Assembly: GCA_948567375.1 (NCBI GenBank)
Contig: OX419759.1
Location: forward strand, 59,559,493 to 59,623,492
From: Lunularia cruciata
Lineage: Eukaryota > Streptophyta > Marchantiopsida > Lunulariales > Lunulariaceae
Direction of reading: 5' to 3'
Length of the DNA stretch: 64,000 nt
A program made the translations under genes and the position numbers. Position 1 is the first letter of the stretch, and every line of letters starts with the position of its first letter. The notes beneath the pieces were generated by a model. The model made no database searches and was not told where the DNA came from. It was given only the letters and a program-made list of their open reading frames with translations. Of the stretch, positions 25,190 to 35,675 are shown in pieces.

Positions 25190-27745
25190 AAGTCATGGTC
25201 TATTTCTTGAAAGTAACATTTAATTAATTTAGTAAAAACAATTAAAGGGTTGTTAATTCAACCCCCACCTACTACTCATAACTTGGCTTGAGTTGTTTCC
25301 TTCATGTGCAGCTGGTCCCAATTGAAGTATATTTTATCACTTCTTGTTCACTCAATCTAGTACCTATATCTATCATTTGATAGAAGTATCACATACGAGA
25401 TGCAAAATGATGGATTTGAGTAACAAAGTGACTCAACAAGGAGCAACAAACTATACTTTTGCAATATGGCTCACAAGTGACATGTGAGGGAGATGAATTT
25501 AGCAATTCTCTAATTCATTCTAGAAGTAATTGATTGTATTGTAATGTGGACCTTCTAATCATAGTTTCATCAAGGTTAATAAACCCCTAATGATCAATAT
25601 TGGCAGAACTCTACTGAAAACTCTATTCAAAACATGTGTAGTAGCTCCTATTGCTTTTGCCCATAACTCTCTAGGTAGCTCATTAGAAAATAATATGCTT
25701 CTTGGTACTTCAAACATTGTTCTATGATCTCGTTACAAGATACAATTTTTGTAATAATTATCTCTTAGTCTTATTCATGGATTGCAAACATACCCTATTT
25801 GATGTGTTTGCTACAAATTTACTCTGACTAGAGTCTTTGTTTAGAGCAGGCAGGAAAAAGGAGGACCATTATGCACCATGACTCTCCTCCAACACCTTCA
25901 TCTTATTTGCAATGAAGGTTTTTGGACATCTACACATTACTTTGACATAGGTATTGGTTCTTCACAAATGAGTAATAGTAGTAGGAGTTCCCAATGCAAC
26001 TAGGGTCCTCCTTCTCTAGCTACCATACATACCATTGGAGACCTACATCATACAATTCATGAGTAGATTACTTTGTTTATTTTTCCATATAAGTTATGGT
26101 GCACATATTTTCACTAAATTTTCTCTTTTTATTAACTTCACTCTTGATTGAAAAGATAGGACAGCCTATTTACAAAAGGAATTTTTTTTAGTTGAACTGC
26201 CCTTCAAAGTTGTGTCTATTGTTGCAAAGTTACAAGTGGTACCAAGTCCAAAGCCAAAAGCACTCTAACTAAAGTAAGAATGCAAAATTAGAGATGATTC
26301 CAAAGGTGAGTAACTTTGGCGTGAAGATGATCATACCAAAAGAACTTCAGCCAAGAAGAACTTTGGTCTGGACAACAATGCATTTGAAGATTGTACACAC
26401 ATTCTAATGCATCACCACCTAGTTAAAGAATTGCCACCAAAGATCATTTGTATTTAAGGGATATAGTTTTCATTCAAGGATGACTATTTGCATTTGGCAA
26501 AGGCCTTTGATGTGGGATAAGGACTGTTCAAGGAATTTTTTGCATGTGTGGAGATGTACTAAACACCAAATGCATGATAACTATTGAGAAGGAGTGTTCA
26601 ACCACCCCCAACCACTAAGTAATTGAAGAATTTGCTAATAAAACCAAGAGGTCATTGGCCAATTTCACTTTTCATAGAGTGATTTAATCTTCAATTTTGA
26701 GTAAAGTTAGAATTTTCCAAGCCTTCATAGTTTTCATAATCTTGTCGATCTTTAAGCCAACTTGTATTCACCTTTGTCCTTAAATTTCCTTTGAGAGACA
26801 CCATCATGCTCATCAAAAAAAGTGGGCCATCTATTATAAAAGTGATGTGATTAGAGCAAGCATTTGTGTTTCTTGCTTTGGAATTGGGAGCTAAGTGATT
26901 ATAAGATTATTCATGAGATAAAGGTGAAGAGAGAGAGAGAGAAAATCAAGGGATTTGCAAGGCAATCCTTACAATTAGACTGAAGAGAACAAGAGGAATG
27001 TACTTGGTCCAAATGCATGACCTCCAAGAGCAATGACCATTGATACAAAGTTTGCGGACAAGTCATTAACCAAGGACATCAAAGCCATATTTATTATAAA
27101 GCAACATAACAATAATGAGTGGCAACTTGGAAGTTACAAAGATCTAGCCTAAAGAGCAATTAGCAAGTTGTTATGAGGCTATTTCAACACAAAAAAACCA
27201 CCTACCTCACCAATAGCCAAATGGTATTTGTCATGCATATATAATTGCTACAAAATATATGTCATTGTCAATATCATACACTAATAGAAGCACAATTCAT
27301 ATAGAAGTCACACACAAACTCCAAAAACCCACAATAAATCAATCAATCAAAACTCATAAAAGATCTCAAATTTGAGTATTCAACCCGCAATAGAAACTAC
27401 TAACAAGCATTGATCACATCATCAAGCCACACCTACTCTAGCTTAGAGAATCCAAGTGATGCTTGGTAATCTTTGTCTACCATAACTAGGAGCTGAAAGG
27501 CTCCACATAGAAGAAGTGAGCTCTCTAGAGCTACACTCTGAGGTATACCTCCTTTGACAAAGCAAAGAATCCATGCATTTGATGGACCATTCAATAGTGC
27601 AAATGATAGCTCAATGGTGCAATAAATCAACCTAATACCATATCTAGCTGCCACTAAGTAGTCCCTAAGCAACTATTCTTAACGTAGTGACCAACCAAAC
27701 TATCAATTCACCATCCTAGAAAACTAGCATATAATATCTTCTTCC
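25190..27745. other. AT-rich spacer
   Basis: No gene, RNA or clear repeat recognised. Includes a short (GA)n tract at 26929-26942. Open frames are short and broken. Confidence 0.5.
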
Positions 27746-28517
27746 ACTACATGTATGTACAAAGGGAAACCAAGAAATTGGGCCAACATGTTTTACCATC
27801 AGGTAAGGACTCTACACAAATTTTGAAGAAGATGATAGAATTACCTACTTGACACCCTTTGTGATCCATTTCTACATGGGTTTGAATTTTCTTACCAAGG
27901 AGGAGAGGAAGAAATTCCCTATCCAACAAGGTGCTTCACCTTCCAAATTGATGGGAAATTTATGGTAAAGAAGTATTGGGAGCCAAATGTTGCCTTTGCA
28001 ACTAGTTGGGAATTTTTGCCAATAGAGGAGGAAAGGGATACCCCAAAGGTAAAAAAATAAGTGTGTTCTTCAACAAAGATCCCAACACTAGCAAAGAGAC
28101 TAAGAAGAAATCCACAAGTATGTGATATATCTTCAAAGAAAGAAACCAAAGATTCTAAAGGGGAGGAAGAAGAAGGAGAAGGATTTTTTTATTTCTTCAA
28201 GGATCAACTACAAATTTGAAAGAGAAGTGCAAACATTATGAAGATGCCCAATCGGCTCTAAATTCAAAGCTAAGTATAGAGTACAATAATCATGCCAAAG
28301 ATGAAGGAGAGACCTCTCAATGGCATGAAGCACCACCAAGTCCCAATCAAGAACCCAAAATGCATGAAGATAAGCAAGGAGAAATAGAAGAACAACTAGT
28401 ACTAAAACCTCAACCCATAAAACATATGAAAGAAGAGGTTGCAATTGAGCCTAAAGTTCAAGAACCAAGAGAAGCCAAAGGCAAGTTGAATCAAGAAACC
28501 TTGGTGCAAGTGAATGG
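27746..28517 (+). pseudogene. Decayed coding sequence of unknown, probably transposon, origin
   Basis: Scattered plus-strand readings are protein-like: ITYLTPFVIHFYMGLNF followed by LTKEERKKFPI (about 27835-27925), KKYWEPNVAFATSWEFLPIEEE in a shifted frame (near 27965-28030), and a charged open frame from 28216 that runs into the LTR at 28518. Stops and frame changes separate them. I do not recognise the family; the adjacent retrotransposon inserted at the right edge. Confidence 0.4.
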
Positions 28518-28918
28518 TATAACAATATGGAGTTTAGCGATGAAGATAGTAGGGCTAACAAAGTAGCAAATAAGAAATATTAGCCTAGAATGTTCTAGAA
28601 GTATCTCGAAAGCTTCTTGCAAAGCTTCCCGACTACCTTAGCTTGCACCTCAAGTAACTAGCTTCTAGAAGCTTACAACTAGCTTAGCTTGCATGCCAAG
28701 TGTGCGGCTTCTAGATGAAAGCTTCTTGAGAAGCTTCCTGGTTAACTTGGCTTGCACTCTAAGAAAGCGGCTCAAAGAAGCTTCTCAAGGGCCTTGTATT
28801 TTACCTATAAATACCAAAGCCTAAGCTCATGCTAGGCATCCAAAGTTTTCCCTTATTCTAGCATCCCTATGTGAGCTTGCATTCTACTATTTCTCTCCTC
28901 GGTCTTGGTCTTTTACAT
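28518..28918 (+). repeat. 5' LTR of the older gypsy element
   Basis: Homologous along its length to the LTRs at 30814 and 35676. Its first bases are TATAACAATATGG where the other copies have TGTAACAATATGG, so the canonical TG end is mutated; it ends in TTTTACA. A TATAAATA box lies at 28806-28813. It is rich in short palindromes built on AAGCTTC and GAAGCTT. Confidence 0.9.
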
Positions 28919-28919
28919 T

Positions 28920-28931
28920 GGTATCAGAGCA
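28920..28931 (+). other. Primer-binding site, older element
   Basis: TGGTATCAGAGC directly after the LTR (one base gap) is complementary to the 3' end of plant initiator tRNA-Met, the usual primer of plant gypsy and copia elements. Confidence 0.9.
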
Positions 28932-29188
28932 CAAATGGGATGGATGGAATTTATGGACCACCAAATCCACTTTTGCCAAATCATTAGGATTTTTATATCT
29001 AGATATTACCCAAACATTGTTTCACACAGTTTATCACCTCGCGCTTTGGGCAGGATTTTTTGCATATGATCACCTTGTTTGAGGAACCCTTGATACTTCA
29101 GATTGTAACTTATGGAGAACGGTGGACGTGTTGCATCTATATGTTAATCAATTAGATTAATTGGGAGTAGTGGGATAAAGAAGTAGCT

Positions 29189-30100
29189 ATGGCAGCAATA
29201 CCAGACATTATCCTTGTGATGCAGCAACAAATCAAGCACCTTACTCAATTGTTGGATGAACAAGACTAGCAACAATGAGAACATATAGAAAGAGTGCAAT
29301 TTCATAAAAGATCACATTTGATTTCCAAAACCCAAGGTGTTTGAAGGCAAGAATCTTCCGTGCATAGTGGAAAATTTTGTATATGATTGCAAAGGTTACT
29401 TTGAAGCTACCAATCTTCAAGATGAACGGATATAGATTCTCTTGGCTTCTAGCAAATTGGATGGTGTGGCAACACTTTGGTAGCGATTTTGAATGGAGCA
29501 AACTGAATGACAAATTGTTGCACCAATTTTGACATGGACAAAATTCAAGGATGCAATACTTGGTCCATTTAAAACTATAAATGCCACCCAAGTTACACAA
29601 GATAAATTGGTAAAGTTGAAGCAGATTGGCTTAGTAAGGAACTACATCACACAATTTCAAAACATCATCATGTAAATTCCAGATATACAAGAAGATGAAG
29701 TTGTAGATCAATTTGTGCGGGGATTGAAGTCACAAACCATATTGGAGGTGACCATGCAGAAACCAAAAAATGTAGAAGAAGCCATGCAATTGGCTGAGTG
29801 CCTGGATTCCTTCGTTGTGACAAATGGGCCTTGACCTCGACCTACACAAAGCTTACTAGTACACTACGTACGTGGAAGAACCAGCACCAATGGAGATTGA
29901 TGCTATCCAACGGAGACCACTTGGTACTATGGATAGAGAAAGATTGCAAAAAAATAGAGGTTGTTTTTATTGTCTTCAAGTTGGACACCGCATTGTTGAA
30001 TGTCTACTTAGGAATGGACAACCTCAACAAGTTGCCCAAATGGAGTTTGTGGAACAGAATGATCAGGGAAACGAGTAATCCTAGTAAGAGATTTTGAGCC
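29189..30100 (+). pseudogene. Degenerate gag of the older element
   Basis: Starts at the ATG matching the younger element's gag start (31511). It encodes the same capsid-like protein with multiple stops, for example TGA at 29508-29510. The nucleocapsid zinc knuckle at 29962-30003 reads CFYCLQVGHRIVEC, an intact CX2CX4HX4C. It ends in a frame overlapping the protease region. Confidence 0.8.
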
Positions 30101-30813
30101 ACCTATTGGGAGCTTGATTAGTTCCAATGGGATTGAATGCTCGACCTATGAAAGTTTGCTTGATTTGCAAGGTACGATATCTAATCAAGGTTGTAGTATT
30201 TTGAATGATTCTAGAAGTTTAGAGAATTGCATGTTTATGCAAGTGGCAAAGGAATTGAGTATTTTTATCAAGCTAGTGATTGGAAGAAGATTGATGATGG
30301 CGGATGGTAGAAAGGGTTTTGCATTCCGTAGCTCACATCTTGTTACTTTTAAAATTGGGAAGGATTTTGGAGTATTTGGAGTGTATGAGGTTTGTAGTTG
30401 CACCTCTACACTATGATGTCATTCTAGGACTACCTTGGCTTGAATGTCATAAGGTCAATTTGATTGGACTCCACAAAAATTCAAGTACAACACCAAGGTA
30501 GGAATTTCTGATTAGGTTGTCTGGCACCTCTAAGTAAGACACCTAAGAATAGTCAGTCCCAAAATGGGAAATTTGTTGCAAAGGTAGCAATAGAGCATGC
30601 CTTGAAGAGAGAGGATGCCTTGAAGAGAGAGGAGCCCCAAGATAGGAAGTTTGCCATGATGGCAACCATGGAGCAAGCTTTGAAGAGAAATAAGTCCCTA
30701 GATGAGATGTTTGTTAGAGAAGCAGCCATAGAGCAAGCTTTGGAGGAAGATAAGTCTATTTCTGCAGTGTGGATCTAGCCGATTGCACAAGGAAAATCTG
30801 AGGAGAGCCAAGA
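30101..30813 (+). pseudogene. Protease and linker remnant of the older element
   Basis: The protease region (about 30114-30511) aligns with 32437-32829, but the active-site segment reads ILNDSRSLENC instead of LVDSGS, so the catalytic Asp-Ser-Gly motif is gone. A TGA at 30509-30511 matches the position of the younger element's TGA. The repeat-bearing linker follows and stops at the insertion site. Confidence 0.75.
30809..30813 (+). other. Target-site duplication, left copy (CAAGA)
   Basis: Five bases directly before the younger 5' LTR, identical to 36041-36045 directly after its 3' LTR. A perfect 5-bp duplication is what gypsy integrases produce. Confidence 0.92.
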
Positions 30814-31239
30814 TGTAACAATATGGAGTTTAGCGATGAAGTCAGTCGGGCTCACGAAGTAGCACATAAGACAAATTAGCCTAGAATATTCCGGAAGTAT
30901 CTAGGAAGCTTCTTGGGAAGCTTCCCGGTTAACTTAGCTTGCACCTTAAGTAAGTAGCTTCTAGAAGGAAGCTTCTAGAAGCTTCCAACTAGCTTAGCTT
31001 GCACGCCAAGTAGGCGGCTTCTAGAAGGAAGCTTCTTGAGAAGCTTCCTAGTTAACTTGGCTTGCACTCTAAGAAAGCGGCTTGAGGAAGCTTCTTGAGA
31101 AGCTTCTCAAGGGCCTTGTATGTACCTATAAATACCAAAGCCAAAGCTCATGCTAGGCATTCGGAATTTTCCCTCATTCCAGTGTCCCAATGTGAGCTTC
31201 CATTCTCCTATTTCTCTCCTCGGTTTTGGTCTTTTTACA
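30814..31239 (+). repeat. 5' LTR of the younger element
   Basis: 426 bp, starting TGTAACAATATGG and ending TTTTTACA (TG...CA). A TATAAATA box is at 31127-31134. The middle consists of overlapping palindromes of AAGCTTCTAGAAGCTTCC type. Confidence 0.95.
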
Positions 31240-31240
31240 T

Positions 31241-31252
31241 TGGTATCAGAGC
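31241..31252 (+). other. Primer-binding site, younger element
   Basis: TGGTATCAGAGC, complementary to initiator tRNA-Met, one base after the 5' LTR. Confidence 0.93.
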
Positions 31253-31510
31253 AGGAATGGGATGGATGGAATTTATAGACCACCAAATCCACTTCCGCCA
31301 AACCATTGGGACTTTCATGTCCAGATATTACCAAAGCATCGTTTCACACAATTCATCACCTCACGCTTTGGGCAGGATTTTCTACATATGATCACCGTGT
31401 TAGAGGAACCCTTGATACTTCCAGTTGTAACTTATGGAGAACGGTGGATGTGTGGTATCTATGTGTTAATCAACTAGATAAATTGAGGGTAGTGGAATAG
31501 AGTAGTAGCG

Positions 31511-32410
31511 ATGGTGGCAATACCGGATGGTATCCTTGCAATGCAACAACAAATTGAGCATCTTACTCGATTGTTGGATGAACAAGACCAGCAACAACAA
31601 GAACAGATAGACAAAGCGCCAATTCGAGATAGAGAAGATCGCATTCGATTTCCAAAACCCAGGGTGTTTGAAGGCAAGAATCTTCCAAGCACAATGGAGA
31701 ATTTTGTGTTTGACTGTGAACGTTACTTTGAAGCCACCAATCTTCAAGACGAGCGGAAACAAATTCTCTTGGCTTCTAGCCAGTTGGATGGAGTAGCAAA
31801 ACTTTGGTGGCAATTCCGAGTAGAAAGAGCTGAATGACAAATTGTTACACCAACTTTTACATGGGCAGAATTCAAGGATGCAATACTTGGTCGATTTTAG
31901 ACTATAAATGCCACTCGAGCTGCACGAGATAAATTGGCAGAGTTGAGGCAGATTGGCTCAATGAGAAGCTACATCACACAATTTCAGAATATCATCATGC
32001 AAATTCCAGATATCCAAGAAGGTGAAGTTCTGGATCAATTTGTGCGAGGATTGAAATCACAAACCAGATTGGAGGTGACCATGCGAGAGCCACAGAATGT
32101 AGAAGAAGCCATGCAATTGGCCGAGTGTTTTGATTCCTTAGTTGCGACAACTTGGTCTCGACCTCGACCTACACAAAACCCACCAGTACCATGAGTGGAA
32201 GAACCAGTACCAATGGAGATTGATGCTATCCAACAAAGACCACTTGGCACAATAGATAGAGAAAGATTACAATAAAATGGAGGTTGTTTTTATTGTCGCC
32301 AGTTGGGGTATCACATTGTTGAATGTCCACTCAAGAATGGACGACCTCAACAAGTTGCCCAAGTGGAGGTTGTGGAGCGGAATGATCAGGGAAACGAGGA
32401 ATCCCAGTAG
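31511..32410 (+). pseudogene. gag polyprotein, interrupted by stops
   Basis: The structural protein that would form the virus-like particle. The ATG at 31511 opens a frame with a coiled-coil-like glutamine-rich start, then the capsid-like core (PRVFEGKNLPS, ASSQLDGVAKLWW, RGLKSQTRLEV) and a zinc knuckle at 32285-32326. In-frame stops lie at 31835 (TGA), 31898 (TAG), 32192 (TGA) and 32273 (TAA), and the frame closes at 32408 (TAG). The knuckle reads CFYCRQLGYHIVEC: the zinc-binding histidine position is tyrosine, whereas the older copy has histidine there. Confidence 0.85.
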
Positions 32411-32829
32411 GAGATTTTGAGCCACCTACTGGGAGCTTGATTAGTTCCAATGGGATTGAAGGCTCGACCTATGCAAGTCTACTTCACTTGCAAGGTATGA
32501 TATCTAATCAGGGTTGTAGAATTTTGGTTGATTCTGGAAGTTTAGAGAATTGCATGTCTATGCAAGTAGCAAAGGAATTGGGTATTCCTATCAAGCCAGT
32601 GATTGGAAGTAGTTTGATGATGACGGATGGTAGAAAGGATTCTGCATTCCGCACCTTGCATCCTGTTACCTTCAAGATTGGGAAGGAGTATTTGGAGTGT
32701 ATGAGGTTTGTAGTGGCACCTCTACATTATGATATCATTATGGGTCTACCTTGGCTTGAATGTCATAAGGTTCAATTTGATTGGACTCGACACCAAATTC
32801 AAGTACAACACCAAGGTAGGAATTTTTGA
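32401..32829 (+). pseudogene. Aspartic protease domain of pol
   Basis: Retroviral-type aspartic protease that would cut the polyprotein. The active-site motif is ILVDSGS, followed by GIPIKPVIGSS and the family segment IMGLPWLECHKVQFDW. It is read in a frame one base away from gag, so a frameshift between gag and pol would be needed. A TGA at 32827-32829 separates it from the reverse transcriptase in the same frame. Confidence 0.88.
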
Positions 32830-32847
32830 TTAGGTTGTCTGGCACCT

Positions 32848-33771
32848 TTGAGTAAGACACCTAAGAATAGTCAGTCCCAAGATGGGAAGTTTGTCGAGAA
32901 GGTAGCCATAGAGCAAATCTGGAAGGGAGATGAGTCCCAAGATGGGAAGTTTTCCAAGAAGGCAACCATGGAGCAAGCTCGGAAGAGAGATGAGTCCCTA
33001 GAAGGGAAGTTTGTTAATGAAGCAACCATAGAGCAAGCTTTGGAGGAAGATAAGTCTGTATTTACGGTGTGGATCAAGCCGATTGCACAAGAACAATCTA
33101 TGGAGGGCAAAGTGCCGCATCAAGCAACGGTTGATCGGATAATTCAAGAGTTTGCAAATGTGTTTTCGGATGATCTGCCAAAGGGATTACCCTCTGATCG
33201 AGGTATGCCCTTCAAGATCGAGTTATTGCCAGGGAGTACTCCAGTGAGTAGACCAATCTATCAGCTCTCACCAAAGGAGTTGGAGGAGTTGCGAACAACA
33301 CTTACAGAGTTGTTGGAGAAGGAATTCATACGACATAGTACCTCTCCTTGGGAAGCACCGGTACTATTTGTTCCAAAGAAGGATGGAGGACTTTGTTTCT
33401 GTATCAATTACCGTGGGCTCAATAAGCAAACCGTGAAGAATGCATATCCCTTGCCTCGAATCGATGACCTGCTTGATCAATTAAGTGGAGCACGCTACTT
33501 TTCCAAGCTAGATCTTTGTAGCGGCTATTGGCAAATTCCTATTGAAGGAGAGGACGTGCAAAAGACTACCTTTCGCACAAGGTATGGACATTTTGAGTGG
33601 AGAGTTCTACCTTTTGGACTCACTAATGCTCCAGCAGTCTTCATGGATCAGATGCATCGGGTGTTGGAGGGACTATTGGATCAGTCCGTGGTAGTGTTCT
33701 TAGATGATATCTTAATCTATAGTAGGACTGAGGCAGAACACAAGAATCATGTACGGGAAGTCCTAAGATGA
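32848..33771 (+). CDS. Reverse transcriptase domain of pol (open segment)
   Basis: The longest intact pol segment. It begins with a linker of three 20-residue repeats (32876-33055), then the [59 protein letters not shown] (catalytic Asp), [19 protein letters not shown] and the active site [11 protein letters not shown] with its Asp pair. The segment ends at a TGA (33769-33771); a second TGA is at 33775, after which the same frame continues. Alone it is only part of pol. Confidence 0.92.
   Translation: MSKTPKNSQSQDGKFVEKVAIEQIWKGDESQDGKFSKKATMEQARKRDESLEGKFVNEATIEQALEEDKSVFTVWIKPIAQEQSMEGKVPHQATVDRIIQEFANVFSDDLPKGLPSDRGMPFKIELLPGSTPVSRPIYQLSPKELEELRTTLTELLEKEFIRHSTSPWEAPVLFVPKKDGGLCFCINYRGLNKQTVKNAYPLPRIDDLLDQLSGARYFSKLDLCSGYWQIPIEGEDVQKTTFRTRYGHFEWRVLPFGLTNAPAVFMDQMHRVLEGLLDQSVVVFLDDILIYSRTEAEHKNHVREVLR
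32876..33055 (+). repeat. Three 60-bp tandem repeats in the pol linker
   Basis: Units start at 32876, 32936 and 32996, each beginning CCCAAGATGGGAAGT or CCCTAGAAGGGAAGT. Each encodes a charged 20-residue repeat around GKF and A-I/M-EQA, between protease and RT. Similar repeats, more disturbed, are in the older element (about 30560-30770). Confidence 0.88.
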
Positions 33772-34565
33772 CTATGACAGTGGAAATTTTACTGCAAGAA
33801 GTCAAAGTGTGCATTTTGGCAGAAGGAGGTTACCTTCTTGGGTCATAAGATCTCATCAGAGGGGATCAAGATGGAAGAAGAGAAGATCAAGGCCATTACT
33901 GATTGGCCTACCCCAAAGGATGCTACCGAAGTACGAGCATTCAATGGATTGGCCAGTTTTTACCGACGGTTCATCCACTATTATGCTCACATGGCTGCAC
34001 CATTGACTGACCTCATGGGAAAGAACTCGAGCTTCCAATGGACCACCAAGCATGAAGAAGCATTCAAGAAGTTAAAGCATATGGTGTCGTCAAGACCCAT
34101 TCTTCAACCATATGATCCTCAACTACCTTGTGTGGTTGATTTTGATGCTTCTAACTTTGCAATTGGAGCTGTGTTGCAACAAGAATTTCCAGATGGACTA
34201 CATCCTATTGCCTTTGTGTCTCGCTGACTAAATACAGCTGAAAGAAATTACTTTGCTTGAGATCGGGAACAACTTGCAATGGTATATGCCACCAAGGTAT
34301 GGAGGCATTATCTCTTGGGGAAACAGGTGATCATGTGAACTGATCACAAGCCATTGTTGCAGACCTTACACCTAGAGCACATGAAGAGTCGACATCATCA
34401 ATGGGAAGAGCAACTCCAATTGTTTGACATCAAACTTGAGTACAAACCAGGTTGGTTCCATGTCATCCCTGATGCTCTATCACGACAACCTAATTTGAAG
34501 TCTCTTCCTCTCATCACGGCAGCAATTACGACGGTGTCAATTGATCCCAAGATTCATAACAAGAC
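33772..34565 (+). pseudogene. RT thumb and RNase H domain, broken
   Basis: Continues the RT frame: KSKCAFWQKEVTFLGHKIS, FYRRFIHYYAHMAAPLT and the RNase H segment VVDFDASNFAIGAVLQQ with its first catalytic Asp. Stops at 34225, 34258 and 34336 are all TGA, and each falls where arginine (CGA) is plausible from the family pattern (for example before TDHKPL). The domain ends with EYKPGWFHVIPDALSR; the frame is then lost near 34565. Confidence 0.88.
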
Positions 34566-35461
34566 ATCGGTTAGCTCTACAGCAAGATCCCTTCTTCCAA
34601 ATGGTACATGGTCGGCTAACAACAGGTGACAAGGAGTACAACACCTTCTCCTTCAAGGAAGGCCTTCTATTCCATGCGGACCGGATCTATGTTCCAGCCA
34701 AAGGTGATCTTCGACTTGTGCGCCTTCAAGAAGCCCATGATTTACCCATCGTTGGTCACATGGGTGTGGACAAGACCTTGGGTACCCTCCAATGTCAATG
34801 GTGGTGGCCCAACATGACACAAGATGTTCGAGAATTTGTCCGATCGTGTGAAAGCTGCCAATTGTCCACGGCCTATCATCCTCAAACTGATGGACAAACC
34901 GAACGTGCAAATCGTACATTGGAGGATATTTTGCGTGCCTTTGTCAATGTCCACCATACCAATTGGGATGAATGTCTTGCCGCTGCCGAATTTGCCTACA
35001 ACAATTCCAAACAGGCAAGCACCGGATTCTCTCCTTTCTTTCTCAATTTTGGCCAAGATCCGCTTGTTCCAGATTCTCTTCTTGCTCCCCCTCCATCTCA
35101 GGTTGCTCATACTTCCACCTTCTTGACCACTATATCCCAATCTCTCCAACAAGCCAAGTCTCACCTCCTTGTTGCTCAAAATCGCCAAAAACAATATGCG
35201 GACCACCATCGTCGAGATCTCACCTTTGAAGTTGGTGATAAAGTCATGCTATCCTCTAGTAACCTCTCTCTCCCACTTGATACCCAAGTTTGTAAACTTG
35301 CACCTAATTGGATAGGACCCTTTGATATCACCCAAATTGTCTCTCCTGTTGCTTATCGTCTTGCCTTGCCTTTTCACATGCGTATCCATCATGTCTTTCA
35401 TATTTCCAAGTTGAAACCCTTTGTTCCTAACCCCTCTTCCTCTTCCTATCCCTGTCAATGA
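34541..35461 (+). pseudogene. Integrase with the catalytic core deleted
   Basis: A new frame after a small indel near 34565. The N-terminal zinc-binding part is present (GHMGVDKTLG ... FVRSCESCQ), but it jumps directly at about 34860 to AYHPQTDGQTERANRTLE, which contains the final catalytic Glu. The roughly 110 residues that normally lie between, holding both catalytic Asp residues, are absent without a frame change. The C-terminal part continues normally (AEFAYNNSKQASTGFSPFF, VGDKVMLSSSNLSL, HHVFHISKLKPF). The frame closes at 35459-35461, before the chromodomain. Confidence 0.93.
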
Positions 35462-35464
35462 TCA

Positions 35465-35640
35465 TGAGGAGTACAAAGTTGATCATATCCTTGCGCGTCG
35501 CCATATTCAACGAGGCCGTCGCCAACATACGGAGTACAAGGTCCTTTGGAAAGGGTATCCCCTTCATGATGCCACATGGGAACCTCTTTCTCACCTCCAC
35601 AATGCACAGACGGCCATCCAGGAATTTGAAGCTTCACTGG
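35465..35640 (+). pseudogene. Chromodomain of pol, in a shifted frame
   Basis: Encodes EYKVDHILARRHIQ, then TEYKVLWKGYPLHDATWEP and an α-helical end (LHNAQTAIQEFEAS): the fold that guides chromovirus integrases to heterochromatin. It is in a different frame from the integrase, so the fusion is broken near 35430-35455. The frame runs on past the purine tract and stops inside the 3' LTR (35739-35741). Confidence 0.92.
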
Positions 35641-35661
35641 CGACGAGGACGTCACCAACTA

Positions 35662-35675
35662 GCGGCGGGGGAATA
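35662..35675 (+). other. Polypurine tract
   Basis: Purine-rich GCGGCGGGGGAATA abutting the 3' LTR, the expected plus-strand primer site. Confidence 0.75.

Noticed and set aside
28216-28566. 116-codon charged ORF as an intact gene
   Set aside because: Its end lies inside the LTR at 28518 and the upstream reading is broken by stops and frame changes, so it is treated as decayed sequence.
34742-35209. 155-codon ORF on the minus strand of the integrase region
   Set aside because: Shadow of the integrase; the plus-strand reading has clear family motifs.
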